Shown here in pieces: positions 15,590-15,696 of a stretch of DNA of 15,696 nucleotides (the stretch's first letter is position 1; every line of letters starts with the position of its first letter). The stretch covers positions 1 through 15,696 of the forward strand of contig JABSPG010000030.1 in NCBI GenBank assembly GCA_013214445.1, written 5' to 3'. The position numbers and the translations under genes are program-made. The stretch is from Ekhidna sp. (GTDB lineage Bacteria; Bacteroidota; Bacteroidia; Cytophagales; Cyclobacteriaceae). The notes under the pieces were generated by a model, which was not told where the DNA came from, ran no database searches, and saw only the letters and a program-made list of their open reading frames with translations.

Positions 15590-15696
15590 ATGATTAAATA
15601 CCTATTGATAACCCCATTCATTCTTTATTCCTTAGCCGTTACTGAACCGCTAAGAAACGAAGCGAATTTAGATGCAGAAGTGCCTGATAGCTACAT
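15590..15696 (+). CDS. N-terminal part of an exported protein following the RHS-like gene (cut by window edge)
   Basis: The ATG at 15590 opens MIKYLLITPFILYSLAVTEP followed by LRNEANLDAEVPDSY, open to the window edge (35 codons). The start is a signal-peptide-like hydrophobic stretch and the following residues are acidic and soluble. It lies 86 bases after the RHS-like gene on the same strand with no terminator between, so the two are probably co-transcribed. In Bacteroidota the gene after such an RHS-like protein is often another large RHS-type protein bearing the core, which would be consistent here, but the visible part is too short to confirm. Confidence 0.65.
   Translation, partial: MIKYLLITPFILYSLAVTEPLRNEANLDAEVPDSY

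Noticed and set aside
1..15696. CRISPR arrays, tRNA genes, insertion sequences, phage or integrase genes
   Set aside because: No regularly spaced repeats, cloverleaf-like segments, transposase motifs or paired terminal repeats were found by eye.

Overview
The window looks like chromosomal DNA of a Bacteroidota bacterium, probably a marine or soil Cytophagales-type organism. The evidence is a moderately AT-rich base composition, a two-propeller (Reg_prop/Y_Y_Y) sensor kinase, an RHS-like secreted protein with the N-terminal signature typical of this phylum, many Sec signal peptides ending in A-Q, and several matches to the Bacteroidota -7 promoter consensus TAnnTTTG. No tRNA, rRNA, CRISPR array, insertion sequence or phage gene was seen. 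The species assignment is inference.

Layout. (1) 1-205: start of a secreted protein on the minus strand, cut by the window edge. (2) 424-4094: a two-component pair, a 989-residue periplasmic-propeller HisKA_3 sensor kinase followed by a NarL/FixJ response regulator, closed by a palindromic hairpin shared with the convergent genes. (3) 4135-5528, minus strand: a quinone-oxidoreductase-like MDR enzyme followed by a small conserved protein, probably co-transcribed. (4) 5529-6365: a non-coding stretch of over 800 bases that, read closely, holds broken reading frames on both strands, including a membrane-segment ORF and a second frame joined by an ATGA overlap; I read it as the remains of lost genes. 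(5) 6366-7427: a secreted Cys-rich protein with a peptidoglycan-binding-like motif. (6) 7711-9963, minus strand: a 750-residue exported beta-rich protein with its own intrinsic terminator. (7) 10161-10851: a secreted coiled-coil-type protein gene broken by two frameshifts and one in-frame stop, ending at a strong terminator. (8) 11364-15503: a 1379-residue RHS-like exported protein, then the beginning of another exported protein gene that runs off the window.

How the parts relate. The kinase and regulator form one signalling unit: the periplasmic double propeller senses an unknown signal and the LuxR-type regulator is the DNA-binding output. The broken coiled-coil gene, the RHS-like gene and the partial gene after it look like a surface/secreted RHS-type locus. 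The RHS-like protein has the RHS entry region and one YD-type repeat but no visible RHS core or toxin tip, so a core-bearing partner may lie downstream. The most notable signals are the triply broken gene at 10161, the eroded gene pair at 5690-6135, and the structured 430-base leader of the RHS-like gene.
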